A stretch of DNA of 64,000 nucleotides from Chiridota heheva (GCA_020152595.1 JAIGNY010003789.1:1-64000), one strand, 5' to 3'. Positions 36,432 to 50,384 are shown, numbered from the stretch's first letter. Notes: generated from the sequence alone by a model not told the origin. A program made the numbers and translations.

Positions 36432-38489
36432 TAGAGTCCGACCGGGGACCAAGCCACAGTCTGAACGTGGACTGAGACTGAACGGGGACCGAGCCATAGT
36501 CTAACTGGGGACCAACCCAGAGTCCGACCGGGGTCTGAAACAGCAGAGTCCAATCGGAGACTGAGCTAGACTCCGGCCGGGGACCGAGCTAGAGTCCGAC
36601 CGGGGACCGAGTCCGACCAGGGACCGAGTCCGACCAGGGACCAGTCCCGACCGGAGACCGAGTCCGACTGGGGGACCGAATCCGACCAGGGACCGAGTAC
36701 GACCGGGGACCAAGTCACAGTCTGAACAAGGACTGAGACTGACCAGGGACAAAGCCAGAGTCCAACTGGGGACCAAGCCAGAGTCCGACCGGGGTCCGAG
36801 CCAGAGTCCGACTGGGGACCTCGACTAACCTAGACTGACCTAAGCTCCGGCCGGGGACGGAGCTTGATTCCAAATAGGATCGAGTCCGACCGGGGATCGA
36901 GTCTGGCCGGGGACCAAATCCGACCGGGCGCCAAGTCCGACCGGGGGCCGAGTCCGACCGGGTACTGAGTTCGACGGTGGACCAAGTTCGACCAGTGACA
37001 AATCCAGAGTTTGTCCGGGAACCGAGTCGGACCGGGGACTGAAACAGAGTCCGACCTCGGACAAAGTCCGACCGGAAACCCAGCCAAAATCTGATTGGGG
37101 AACGAGTCAGAGTCCGATCGGAGACCGGGTCCGATCAGGGACCAAGTCCGACCGGGTCTAAGTCCGACCGGCGAATGAGCCACAGTCCATCTGGGACCGA
37201 GACCGACCGAAGACCGAGCCAGAGTCCAGCCAGGGTTCGAGTCCGACCGGGGACCAAGTCCGACCGGGTCGGAGTCCGACCGGCGAATAAGCCAAAAGTC
37301 AGAGCCAGAGTCCAACTGGGAAACGAGTCGGACCATGAAATGAGTCTGACTGGGGACCGAGCCAGAGTCCGACCGAAGACCGACCGGGTACCGAATCCGA
37401 CCGGGTTCTGAGTTCAACAGAAAACCGAGTTTGACCAGTGACCAATGCAGAGTTCGACCAGGGACCGAGTCTGACCGGGGACCGAGTTCGACCGGGGACC
37501 GAGTCCGACCGGGGACCAAGTCCGACCAAGGACCGAGTCCGACCGGGGATCGAGTCCGACCGGGGACCGAGTCCGACCGGGGACCGGGTCCGACCGGGGA
37601 CCGAGTCTGACCGGAGACCGAGTCCGACCGGGGACCGATGCCGACCGGGTACCAATGCCGACCGGAAACGGAGGCCGACTGGGGACCGAGGCCGACCGAA
37701 AGGCCAATGCGACCGAGGACCAAGGCCGACTGGGAACCGAGTCCGACCAGGGACCGAGTTCGACCAGGGACCGAGTCCGACCGGGGACCGGTGCCGACCG
37801 GGTACCAATGCCGACCGGAAACCGAGTCCGATCGGGGACCGAGTCCGACCGGGGACCGAGTCCGACCAGGAACCGAGTCCGACCAAGGACCGAGTCCGAC
37901 CAGGGACCGAGTACGACCAGAGACCGGGGACCGAGTCTTACGACCGAGTCCGACCGAAGACCGAGTCCGACCGGGGACCGAGTCCGACCGGGGACCTAGT
38001 CCAACCAGGGACCAAGCCCGACCAGGGACCGATGCCGACCGGGGTCCCTGTCCGCCCGGACACCGAGTCCGACCGGAGACCGAGTCCGACCGGGAACCGA
38101 AACCGACCGGGGACCGAGTCCGACCGGGGACCGAGTCCGACCGGGGACCGAGTCCGACCGGGGACCAAGTCCGCCCGGACACCGAGTCCGACCGTAGACC
38201 GAGTCCGACCGGGAACCGAAACCGACCGGGGACCGGGTCCGACCGGGGACCGAGTCCAACCGGAAACCGAGTCCAAACGGGGACCAAGTCCGACTGGGGA
38301 CCGAGTCCGACCGAAAACCGAGTCCGATGGGGACCGAGTCCGATCGAGTCCGACCAAGGACCGAGTCCGACCGGGGACCGAGTCCGACCGGGGACCGAGT
38401 CTGACCGGGGACCAAGTCCGACCGAGTGTGACCGGGAACCGAGTCCGACCGGGGACCGAGTCCGACCGGGGACCAAGTCGACCGGGGAC

Positions 38490-38520
38490 CGAGTCTGACT
38501 CGGTCCCTGGTCGGATTTGG
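38490..38520. other. Left inversion junction in the 17-bp satellite
   Basis: The sequence passes from complement units to forward units through GACCGAGTCTGACTCGGTCC (38476-38505 region), an almost perfect palindrome. Upstream everything reads GGGGACCGAGTCC; downstream everything reads GGTCGGACTCGGTCC. Confidence 0.85.
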
Positions 38521-41500
38521 TCCCCAGTCGGACTCGGTCCCCGATCGGACTCGGTCCCCGGTCGCATTGGTACCCGGTCGGCATCGGTCCCCGGTCGGAC
38601 TCGGTCTTCGGTCAGACTCGGTCCCCGGTCGGACTCGGTCCCCGGTCGGACTCGGTCGGACTCGGTCCCCGGTCGGACTCGGTCCCCGGTCGGACTCGGT
38701 CCCCGGTCGGACTCGGTCCCCGGTCGGACTCGGTCCCCGGTCGAACACAGTCGGACTCGGTCCCTGGTCGGACTCGGTCCCCGGTCGGATTTGGTCCCCG
38801 GTCGGACTCGGTCCCCGGGCGGACTCGGTCACTGGTCGGACTCGGTCCCTGGGCGGACTCGGTTCCCAGTCGGACTCGGTACCCGGTCGGACTCGGTCCC
38901 CGGTGGGACTCGGTCTCTGATCGCATCGGCCTCCGTTTGGCCTCGCTCCCCAGCCAGCATCGGTCTTCGGTCGGCATCAGTACCCGATCGGCATGGTTCC
39001 CCGGTCGTTCTCCGGTCAGACTTGGTCCCCGGTCGGACTCGGTCCCCGGTCGAACTCGGTCACGGTCGGACTCGGTCCCCGGTCGGGCTCGGTCCCCGGT
39101 CGGACTCGGTCCCCGGTCAGACTCGGTCACCGGTCGGACTCGGTCCCCAGTCGGACTTGGTCCCCGGTCGGCATCGGTCCCCGGTCGGACTCGGTCCCCG
39201 GTCGGACTCGGTCCCCGGTCGGACACGGTCGGACTCGGTCCCCGGTCGGACTCGGTCCCTGGTCGGATTTGGTCCTCGGTCGGACTCGGTCCCCGGTCGG
39301 ACTCGGTTTCCTGTCGGACTCGGTCCCCGGTCGGATTTGGTCCCCGGTCGGACTCGGTCGGAGTCGGTCCCCGGTCGGACTCGGTCCCCGGTCGGACTTG
39401 GTCTTCGGTCAGACTCGGTCCCCGGTCGGACTCGATCCCCGGTCGGACTCGGTCCCCCGGTCGGACTCGGTCCCCGGTCGGACTCGGTTCCCGGTCGGAC
39501 TCGGTGCCCGGTCGGACTCGGTCCCCGGTCGAACACGGTCGGACTCGGTCCCTGGTCGGGCTTGGTCCCTGGTTGGATTAGGTCCCCGGTTGGACTCGGT
39601 CCCCGGTCAGACTCGGTCTTCGGTCGGACTCGGTCCCCGGTAAGACTCGGTCCCTGGTCCCCAGTCGGACTCGGTCCCTGGTCGGACTCGGTCCCTGGTC
39701 GGATTTGGTCCCCTGTCGGACTCGGTCCCCGATCGGACTCGGTCCCCGATCGCATTGGTACCCGGTCGGCATCGGTCCCCGGTCGGACTCGGTCTTCGGT
39801 CAGACTCGGTCCCCGGTCGGACTCGGTCCCCGGTCGGACTCGGTCGGACTCGGTCCCCGGTCGGACTCGGTCCCCGGTCGGACTCGGTCGGTCCGGTCGG
39901 TCGGTCCCCGGTCGGACCGGTCCCCGGTCGGACTCGGTCCCCGGTCGGACTCGGTCCCCGACTCGGTCGAACACAGTCGGACTCGGTCCCTGGTGGTCGG
40001 ACTCGGTCCCCGGTCGGATTCGGTCCCCGGTCGGACTCGGTCCCCGGGCGGACTCGGTCACCGGTCGGACTCGGTCCCCGGTCGGACTCGGTTCCCAGTC
40101 GGACTCGGTCCCCGGTCGGACTCGGTCCCCGGTCGGGACTCGGTCGGAGTCTCGATCGCATCGGCCTCCGGTCGGCCTCGCCCCCAGCCAGCATCGGTCT
40201 TCGGTCGGCATCGGTACCCGATCGGCATGGTTCCCCGGTCGTTCTCCGGTCGGACTCGGTCCCCGGTCGGACTCGGTCCCCGGTCGAACTCGGTCACGGT
40301 CGGACTCGGTCCCCGGTCGGGCTCGGTCCCCGGTCGGACTCGGTCCCCGGTCGGACTCGGTCACCGGTCGGACTCGGTCCCCGGTCGGACTCGGTCCCCG
40401 GTCGGCATCGGTCCCCGGTCGGACTCGGTCCCCGGTCGGACTCGGTCCGGTCGGTCGGACACGGTCGGACTCGGTCCCCGGTCGGACTCGGTCCCGGGTC
40501 GGATTTGGTCCTCGGTCGGACTCGGTCCCCGGTCGGACTCGGTCCCCGGTCGGACTCGGTCCCCGGTCGGATTTCGGTCCCCGGTCGGACTCGGTCGGAG
40601 TCGGTCCCCGGTCGGACTCGGTCCCCGGTCGGACTCGGTCCTTCGGTCGGACTCGGTCCCCGGTCGGACTCGTCCCCGGTCGGACTCGGTCCTCGGTCGG
40701 ACTCGGTCCCCGGTCGGACTCGGTCCCCGGTCGGACTCGGTCCCCGGTCGGACTCGGTGCCCGGTCGGACTCGGTCCCCGGTCGAACACGGTCGGACTCG
40801 GTCCCCGGTCGGGCTCGGTCCCGGTCTGGATTCGGTCCCCGGTTGACTCGGTCCCCGGTCAGACTCGGTCTTCGGTCGGACTCGGTCCCCGGTAAGACTC
40901 GGTCCCCGGTCTCCGGTCAGACTCGGTCTCCGGTCAGACTCGGTCACCGGTCGGACTCGGTCCCTGGTCGGATTCGGTCCCCGATCGGACTCGGTCCCCG
41001 GTCGCATTGGTACCCGGTCGGCATCGGTCCCCGGTCGGACTCGGTCTTCGGTCAGACTCGGTCCCCGGTCGGACTCGGTCCCCGGTCGGACTCGGTCCCC
41101 GGTCGGACTCGGTCCCCGGTCGGACTCGGTCCCCGGTCGGACTCGGTCCCCGGTCGGACTCGGTCCCCGGTCGGACTCGGTCCCCGGTCGGACTCGGTCC
41201 CCGGTCGGACTCGGTCCCCGGTCGGACTCGGTCCCCGGTCGGACTCGGTCCCCGGTCGAACACGGTCGGACTCGGTCCCTGGTCGGACTCGGTCCCCGGT
41301 CGGACTTGGTCCCCGGTCGGACTCGGTCCCCGGTCGGACTCGGTCCCCGGTCGGACTCGGTCCCCGGTCGGACTCGGTCCCCGGTCGGACTCGGTACCCG
41401 GTCGGACTCGGTCGGACTCGGTCCCCGGTCGGACTCGGTCCCCGGTCGGACTCGGTCCCCGGTCGGACTCGGTCCCCGGTCGGACTCGGTCCCCGGTCGA

Positions 41501-44500
41501 ACACGGTCGGACTCGGTCCCTGGTCGGACTCGGTCCCCGGTCGGATTCGGTCCCCGGTCGGACTCGGTCCCCGGTCGGACCGGTCGGTCGGTCGGACTCG
41601 GTCCCCGGTCGGACGGTCCTCCGGTCCCCGGTCGGACTCGGTCCCCGGTCGAACTCGGTCCCCGGTCGGACTCGGTCCCCGGTCGGACTCGGTCCCCGGT
41701 CCCCGGTCGGACTCGGTCCCCGGTCGGACTCGGTCCCCGGTCGGACTCGGTCCCCGGTCGGACTCGGTCCCCGGTCGGAGTCGGTCCCCGGTCGGCATCG
41801 GTCCCCGGTTTCCCGGTCGGACTCGGTCCCCGGTCGGACTCGGTCTCCGGTCGGACACGGTCCCCGGTCGGACTCGGTCCCCGGTCGGACTCGGTCCCCG
41901 GTCAGACTCGGTCGTCGGTCGGACTCGGTCCCCGATCGGACTTTGTCCCCGGTCGGACTCGGTCGGACTCGGTCCCCGGTCGGACTCGGTCCCCGGTCGG
42001 ACTCAGTCCCCGGTCGGACTCGGTCCCCGGTCGGACTCGGTTTCCGGTCGACTCGGTCCCCGGTCGGACTCGGTCCCCGGTCGGACTCGGTCCCCGGTCG
42101 GACTCGGTCCCCGGTCGGACTCGGTCGCCGGTCGGACTCGGTCCCCGGTCGGACTCGGTCCCCGGTCGGACTCGGTCCCCGGTTGGATTCGGTCCCCGGT
42201 CGGCATCGGTCCCCGGTTTAGACTCGGTTTCCGGTCGGACTCGGTCCCCGGTCGGACTCGGTCCCCGGTCGGACTCGGTCCCCGGTCGGACTCGGTCGGA
42301 CTCGGTCCCCGGTCGGACTCTCCCCGGTCCTCGGTCGGACTCGGTCGGTCCGGTTTCCGGTCGGACTCGGTCCCCGGTCGGACTCGGTCGGTCGGACTCG
42401 GTCCCGGTCGGACTCGGTCCCCGGTCGGACTCGGTCCCCGGTCGGACGGTCGGTCGGTCCCCGGTCGGACTCGGTCCCCGGTCGGACTCGGTCCCCGGTC
42501 GGACTCGGTCCTCGGTCGGACTCGGTCCCGGTCACTCGGTCCCCGGTCGGACTCGGTCGGTCCGGTCGGACTCGGTCCCCGGTCGGATTCGGTCCCGGTC
42601 CGACTCGGTCCCTATCGGTCGGTCGGTCCCCGGTCGGACTCGGTCCCCGGTCGGACTCGGTCCCCGGTCGGACTCGGTCCCCGGTCGGACTCGGTCCCCG
42701 GTCGGACTCGGTTCCGGTCGGACTCGGTCCCCGGTCGAAAACGGTCGGACTCGGTCCCTGGTCGGACTCGGTCCCCGGTCGGACTCGGTCCCCTATCGAA
42801 CTCGGTCCCCGGTCGGACTCGGTCCCCGGTCGGACTCGGTCCCCGGTCGGACTCGGTCCCCGGTCGGACTCGGTCCCCGGTCGGACTCGGTCCCCGGTCG
42901 GACTCGGTCCCCGGTCGGACTTTGTCCCCGGTCGGACTCGGTCGGACTCAGTCCCCGGTCGGACTCGGTCCCCGGTCGGACTCGGTTTCCGGTCGAACTC
43001 GGTCCCCGGTCGGACTCGGTCCCCGGTCGGAATCGGTCCCCGGTCGGACTCGGTCGCCGGTCAGACTCGATCCCCGGCCGGACTCGGTCCCCGGTCGGAC
43101 TCGGTACCCGGTCAGACTCGGTCCCCGGTCGGACTCGGTCCCCGGTCGGGCTCGGTCCCCGGTTGGACTCGGTGCCTGGTCGGCATCGATCCCCGGTCGG
43201 AGTCGGTCCCCGGTCGGACTCGGTCCCCGGTCAGACTCGGTCCCCGGTCGGACTCGGTCCCCGGTCGGACTCGGTTTCCGGTCGGACTTGGTTCTCGGTC
43301 GGACTCGGTCCCCGGTCGGACTCTTTCCCCGGTCGGCATCGGTCCCCGGTCGGACTCGGTCCCTGGTCGGACTCAGGCTCCGGTCGGACTCGGTCCCTGG
43401 TCGGATCAGGCTCCGGTCGGACTCGGTCCCCGGTCGGCATCGGTCCCCGGTCGGACTCGGTCCCCGGTCGGACTCGGTCCCCGGTCGGACTCGGTCCCCG
43501 GTCGGACTCGGTCCCCGGTCGGACTCGGTCCCCGGTCGGACTCGGTCCGGTCGGACTCGGTCCCCGGTCCCCGGTCGGCATCGGTCCCCGGTTTCGGACT
43601 CGGTTTCCGGTCGGACTCGGTCCCCGGTCGGACGGTCGGTCGGTCCCGGTCGGACTCGGTCCCCGGTCGGACCCGGTCCCCGCTCGGACCCGGTCCCCGG
43701 TCGGACACGGTCCCCGGTCGGACTCGGTCCCCGGTCGGACTCGGTCCCCGGTCGGACTCGGTCGGACTCGGTCCCCGGTCGGACTCGGTCCCCGGTTGGA
43801 TTCGGTCCCCGGTCGGCATCGGTCCCCGGTTTAGACTCGGTTTCCGGTCGGACTCGGTCTTCGGTCAGACTCGGTCCCCGGTCGGACTCGGTCCCCGGTC
43901 GGACTCGGTCGGACTCGGTCCCCGGTCGGACTCGGTCCCCGGTCGGCTCGGTCCCCGGTCGGACTCGGTCCCCGGTCGGACTCGGCCCCGGTCGGACTCG
44001 GTCCCCGGTCGGACCGGTCGGACTCGGCCCGGTCAGACTCGGTCCCCGGTCGGCATCGGTCCCCGATCGGACTCGGTCCCACGTCGGACCCGGTCCCCGG
44101 TCGGAATCGGTCCCCGGTCGGACTCGGTTTCCGATCGGACTCGGTCCCCGGTCGAAAACGGTCGGACTCGGTCCCTGGTCGGACTCGGTCGGACACGGTA
44201 CCCGGTCGGACTCGGTCCCCGGTCGGACTCGGTCCCCGGTCGGACTCGGTCCCCGGTCGGACTCGGTCCCCGGTCGGACGGTCGGTCCCCGGTCGGACTT
44301 GTCCCCGGTCGGACTCGGTCGGACTCAGTCCCCGGTCGGACTCGGTCCCCGGTCGGACTCGGTTTCCGGTCGAACTCGGTCCCCGGTCGGACTCGGTCCC
44401 CGGTCGGACTCGGTCCCCGGTCGGACTCGGTCGCCGGTCAGACTCGATACCCGGCCGGACTCGGTCCCCGGTCGGACTTGGTCCCCGGTCGGACTCGGTC

Positions 44501-47074
44501 CCCGGTCGGACCCGGTCCCCGGTCGGACCCGGTCCCCGGTCGGACACGGTCCCCGGTCGGACTCGGTCCCCGGTCGGACTCGGTCCCCGGTCGGACTCGG
44601 TCCCCGGTCGGACTCGGTCCCCGGTCGGACTCGGTCCCCGGTCGGACTCGGTCCCGGTCGGACTCGGTCCCGGTCAGACTCGGTCGGTCGGACTCGGTCC
44701 CCGGTCGGACTCGGTCCCCGGTCGGACTCGGTCCCCGGTCGGACTCGGTCCCCGGTCGGACTCGGTTTCCGATCGGACTCGGTCCCCGGTCGAAAACGGT
44801 CGGACTCGGTCCCTGGTCGGACTCGGTCCCCGGTCGGACTCGGTCCCCTATCGAACTCGGTCCCCGGCCGGACTCGGTCCCCGGTCGGACTCGGTCCCCG
44901 GTCGGACTCGGTCCCCGGTCGGACTCGGTCCCCGATCGGACTTTGTCCCCGGTCGGACTCGGTCGGACTCAGTCCCCGGTCGGACTCGGTCCCTGGTCGG
45001 ACTCGGTTTCCGGTCGGGCTCGGTCCCGGAGTCTCGGTCCTCGGTCCCCGGTCGGACTCGGTCCCCGGTCGGACTCGGTCCCGGTCGGTCGGACGGTCGG
45101 TCGGACTCGGTCCCCGGTCGGACGGTCGATCGGTCCCCGGTCGGACTCGGTCCCCGGTCGGTCGGACACAGTACCCGGTCAGACTCGGTCCCCGGCCGGA
45201 CTCGGTCCCCGGTCGGACTCGGTCCCCGGTTGACTCGGTGCCGGTCGGCATCGGTCCCCGGTCGGCATCGGTCCCCGGTCGGACTCGGTCCCCGGTCGGA
45301 CTCGGTCCCCGGTCGGACTCGGTCCCCGGTCGGACTCGGTCCCCGGTCGGACTCGGTCCCCGGTCGGACTCGGTCCCCGGTCCTCGGTCTCGGTCGGACT
45401 CGGTCCCCGGTCGGACTCGGTCCCCGGTCGGCATCGGTCCCGGTCGGTCCGGTCGGCTCGGTCCCCGGTCGGACTCGGTCCCCGGTCGGACTCGGTCCCC
45501 GGTCGGACTCGGTCCCCGGTCGGATCAGGTCCCCGGTCGGACTCGGTCCCGGTCGGTCGGTCCGATCGGTCGGTCGGACTCGGTCCCTCGGTCGGACTCG
45601 GTCCCCGGTCGGACCCGGTCCCTCGGCATCGATCGGACTCGGTCCCCGGTCGGACTCGGTCCCCGGTCGGACTCGGTCCCCGGTCGGACTCGGTCGGTCC
45701 CGGTCGGACTCGGTCCCCGGTCGGACTCGGTCCCGGTCGGACTCGGTCCCCGGTCGGACTCGGTCCCCGGTCGGACTCGGTCCCCGGTCGGACTCGGTCC
45801 CCGGTCGGACTCGGTCGGACTCCCGGTCGGACGGTCCCCGGTCGGTCCCCGGTCGGACTCGGTCGGTCGGACTCGGTCGGACTCGGTCGGACTCGGTCCC
45901 CGGTCGGACTCGGTCCCCGGTCGGACTCGGTCCCCGGTCGGACTCGGTCCCCGGTCGGACTCGGTCCCCGGTCGGACTCGGTCCCCGGTCGGACTCGGTC
46001 CCGGTCGGACTCGGTCCGGTCGGACTCGGTCCCCGGTCGGACTCGGTCCCGGTCCCTGGTCGGGTCGGTCCCCGGTCGGACTCGGTCCCCGGTCGGACTC
46101 GGTCCCGGTCGGACTCGGTCCCGGTCGGACCGGTCGGTCGGACTCGGTCCCCGGTCGGACTCGGTCCCGGTCGGACTCGGTCCCCGGTCGGACTCGGTCC
46201 CCGGTCGGACTCGGTCCCCGGTCGGACTCGGTCCCCGGTCGGACTCGGTCCCCGGTCGGACTCGGTCCCCGGTCGGACTCGGTCCCCGGTCGGACTCGGT
46301 CCCCGGTCGGTCGGACTCGGTCGGACTCGGTCCCCGGTCGGACACGGTACCCGGTCAGACTCGGTCCCCGGTCGGACTCGGTCCCCGGTCGGATTTGGTT
46401 CCCGGTCGGACTCGGTCCTCGGTCGGACTTGGTCCCCGGTCGGACTCGGTCCCCGGTCGGACTCGGTCCCCGGTCGGACTCGGTCCCCGGTCGGACTCGG
46501 TCCCCGGTCGGACTCGGTCCCCGGTCGGACTCGGTCACCGGTCGGACTCGGTCCCCGGTCGGACTCGGTCCCCGGGCGGACTCGATCCCCGGTCGGTATC
46601 GGTCCCTGGTCGGACTTGGTCCCTGGTCGGACTCGGTCGTAAGGCTCGGTCCCCGGTCTCCGGTCGGACTCGGTCCCTGGTCGGACTCGGTCCCTAGTCG
46701 GACTTGGTTTTCGGTCAGACTTGTTCCCCGGTCGGACTCGGTCCCGGTCACACTCGGTCGGACTTGGTCCCCGGTCAGACTCGGTCCCCGGTCGGACTCG
46801 GTCCCCGGTCGGACCCGGTCCCCGGTCGGACTCGGTCCGGTCGGACTCGGTCCCGGTCGGACTCGGTCCCCGGTCGGACTCGGTCCCGGTCGGACGGTCC
46901 CCGGTCGGTCCCCGGTCGGACTCGGTCCCTGGTCGGACTCCCCGGTCGGACTCGGTCCCCGGTCGGCCTCGGTCCCCGGTCGGACTCGGTCCCCGGTCGG
47001 ACTCGGTCCCCGGTCGGACCCGGTCCCCGCTCGGACCCGGTCCCCGGTCGGACACGGTCCCCGGTCGGACTCGG

Positions 47075-47130
47075 TCCCTGGTCGGACTCGGTCCGACCGG
47101 ACCGAGTCCGACCGGTCGGACCGGTCCGAC
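47075..47130. other. Right inversion junction in the 17-bp satellite
   Basis: Forward units end in GGACTCGGTCC and turn over through CGACCGGACCGAGTCC and GACCGGTCGGACCGGTCC into complement units. Short palindromes (GACCGGTC, GGACCGGTCC) crowd the switch. Confidence 0.85.
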
Positions 47131-48486
47131 CGGGGACCGATGCCGACCTGGTACCAATGCCGACCGAAAACCGAGGCCGACACCGGACCGAGGCCCGGGG
47201 CCAACCGGCGACCGGGGACCGAGTCCGACCGGGGACCGAGTCCGACTGGGGACCAAGTCCGACCAGGGACCGAGTCAGGCCGGGGATCGAGTCTGACCGG
47301 GGACCGAGTCCGACCGGGGACCAAATCCGACCGGGGACCGAGTCCGACCGGAAACCGAGTCCGACCGGGGACCGAGTCCGACCGGGGACCGAGTCCGACC
47401 GAGGACCAAGTCCGACCAGGGACCGAGTCCGACCGGGGACCGGGGAGTCCGACCGGGACCGAGTCCGACCGGGGACCGAGTCCGACCGGGGACCGAGTCC
47501 GACTGGGGGAGTCCGACCGGGACCGAGTCCGACCGGGGACCGGGGAAGTCCGACCGGGGACCGAGTCCAACCAGGGACCGAGTCCAACCGGGAACCGAGT
47601 CCGACCGGGAACCGAGCCGACCGGGGACAGAGTCCGACCGGGGACCGAGTCCGACCGGGGACCGAGTCCGACTGGGGACCGAGTCCGACCGGAGACCGAC
47701 CGGGGAACCATGCCGATCGGGTACCGATGCCGACCGAAGACCGATGCTGGCTGGGGACCGAGGCCAAACGGAGGCCGATGCGATCAGAGACCGAGTCCGA
47801 CCGGGGACCGAGTCCGACCGGGTAACGAGTCCGACTGGGAACCGAGTCCGCCCAGGGACCGAGTCCGGCCAGTGACCGAGTCCGACCGGGGACCGAGTCC
47901 GACCGAGGACCGAAACTAACCGGAGACCGAGTCCGACCGGGGACCGATGCCGACCTGGTACCAATGCCGACCGAAAACCGAGGCCGACTCGGGACCGAGG
48001 CCAAACGGGGGCCAATGCGACCGGGGACCGAGTCCGATCGGGGACCGAGTCCGACTGGGGACCAAGTCCGACCAGGGACCGAGTCCGGCCGGGGATCGAG
48101 TCTGACCGGGGACCGAGTCCGACCGGGGACCGAGTCCGACCGTGACCGAGTTCGACCGGGGACCTAGCGAGAGTACGAATGGGGACCGAACCATAGTCCG
48201 ACTGGGGTTCGAGCTAGAGTCTTAAGCTATCCGACAGGGGATTGAGCTAGAGTCCGACCGGAGACAGAGTACAACCGGAGACCGAGTCTTACCGTGGACC
48301 AAAACAGGGGACCGAGTCCGACATGGGACCGAGTCTAAACGGGGACAGAGTCCTACCCGGGACGGAGTCCCAACGGGGATCAAGCCACAGTCCGCACGGG
48401 GACCGAGATCCACCGGGAACCGAGTCCGACCGGGAACCGAGACAGAGTCTGACTGGGGACCTAGTCCGACCGAACCCGAGTCCGGT

Positions 48487-49044
48487 GAACAACACGTACA
48501 TTTATCTGACTAAAAGTGCTCTTCATTGTTAAAAGCGTTCTAATATCATAAGTACGAGTACAAACTCAGAATTGTGCTCATGAATACAAAAATTGTACTC
48601 ACACTACAAGTTGGGTTATAATCATGGATTATTCAACATATCAAAGAGCCTATACGCGCCTAATGGATTTCTTTTTTTGTATTTCTTATAAAAGGTCGAT
48701 GGACATGTAGCGGTTTCTTTCTTGCCTAAAATCTGATCAGATCAGTTTGTTGATTTTAGAACAAATTACGTTTATGTTTTAAGCTATGGTTGACTAGAAT
48801 TGTATCAGTTTTTTAATTAAGCTAAATTTGTGACGTATGCATGGGCGGGCGGCTCAGATCTTTAAGTAATTCTCTAAACAAAAATAAATTTCTCCAACTT
48901 TATCGGGGGCACAGTGAAGAATCAGAAACTTTTGCTCAGAATTTCCTACACCACTTAAAAAAGTATGATAGACATTTAAAAACCAAAGTATTACAAAAGA
49001 TTATCAGGGTCGCCCTTTATACATCCAAAGTTCAAGCTCAAGTT
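48487..49044. other. Spacer between the 17-bp and 71-bp satellites
   Basis: Single-copy-looking AT-rich DNA of about 560 bp. No gene is recognised; an open frame that starts here at 48841 runs into the TA microsatellite and is not credible. Confidence 0.5.
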
Positions 49045-49100
49045 CATAACATTTATATGGTGCTATATCTGAAAAAATGTATTCTAATGCGCCTAGCATT

Positions 49101-49913
<813 letters not shown>

Positions 49914-50040
49914 TAATAACATTTATATGCTGCTATATCTAAAAGAATTTATTCTAATGCGCCTCAGCATTCATATATATGAAAGTAATAACATTTATAT
50001 GGTGCTATATCTGAAAGAATTTAATCTAATGTGCCTAGCA

Positions 50041-50219
<179 letters not shown>

Positions 50220-50345
50220 TAATAACATTTATATGGTGCTATATCTAAAAGAATTTATTCTAATGCGCCTAGCATTCATATATATGAAAGTAATAACATT
50301 TATATGGTGCTATATCTAAAAGAATTTAATCTAATGTGCCTAGCA

Positions 50346-50384
<39 letters not shown>

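Larger units (their letters stand above)
36432..48486. repeat. CpG-rich 17-bp satellite, about 12 kb, with inverted centre
   Basis: The unit is GGTCCCCGGTCGGACTC, with three CpG per unit and no stop codon in any of six frames. Units before about 38.50 kb and after about 47.09 kb read as the complement (GAGTCCGACCGGGGACC). Units between read in the forward sense. The outer parts (36.43-37.4 and 48.17-48.49 kb) are strongly diverged and the centre is nearly homogeneous. Variant units (with CATTGGTACC, GGCATCGG or GGTCTTCGG) recur at intervals of about 1.2 kb. Local runs of GGTCGG show slippage, especially at 45.5-46.2 kb. Confidence 0.97.

Noticed and set aside
37438-47919. A 3493-codon open frame and several of 200-800 codons on both strands, looking like giant Arg/Ser/Pro/Gly-rich proteins
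   Set aside because: They arise from a 17-bp repeat without stop codons in any of six frames. The unit length is not a multiple of three, the frame crosses both inversion junctions, and all frames are equally open.
36432-48486. G-quadruplex array
   Set aside because: Only one GGGG run occurs per 17 bases on one strand, leaving loops of about 13 nt. That is a weak case without experiment.
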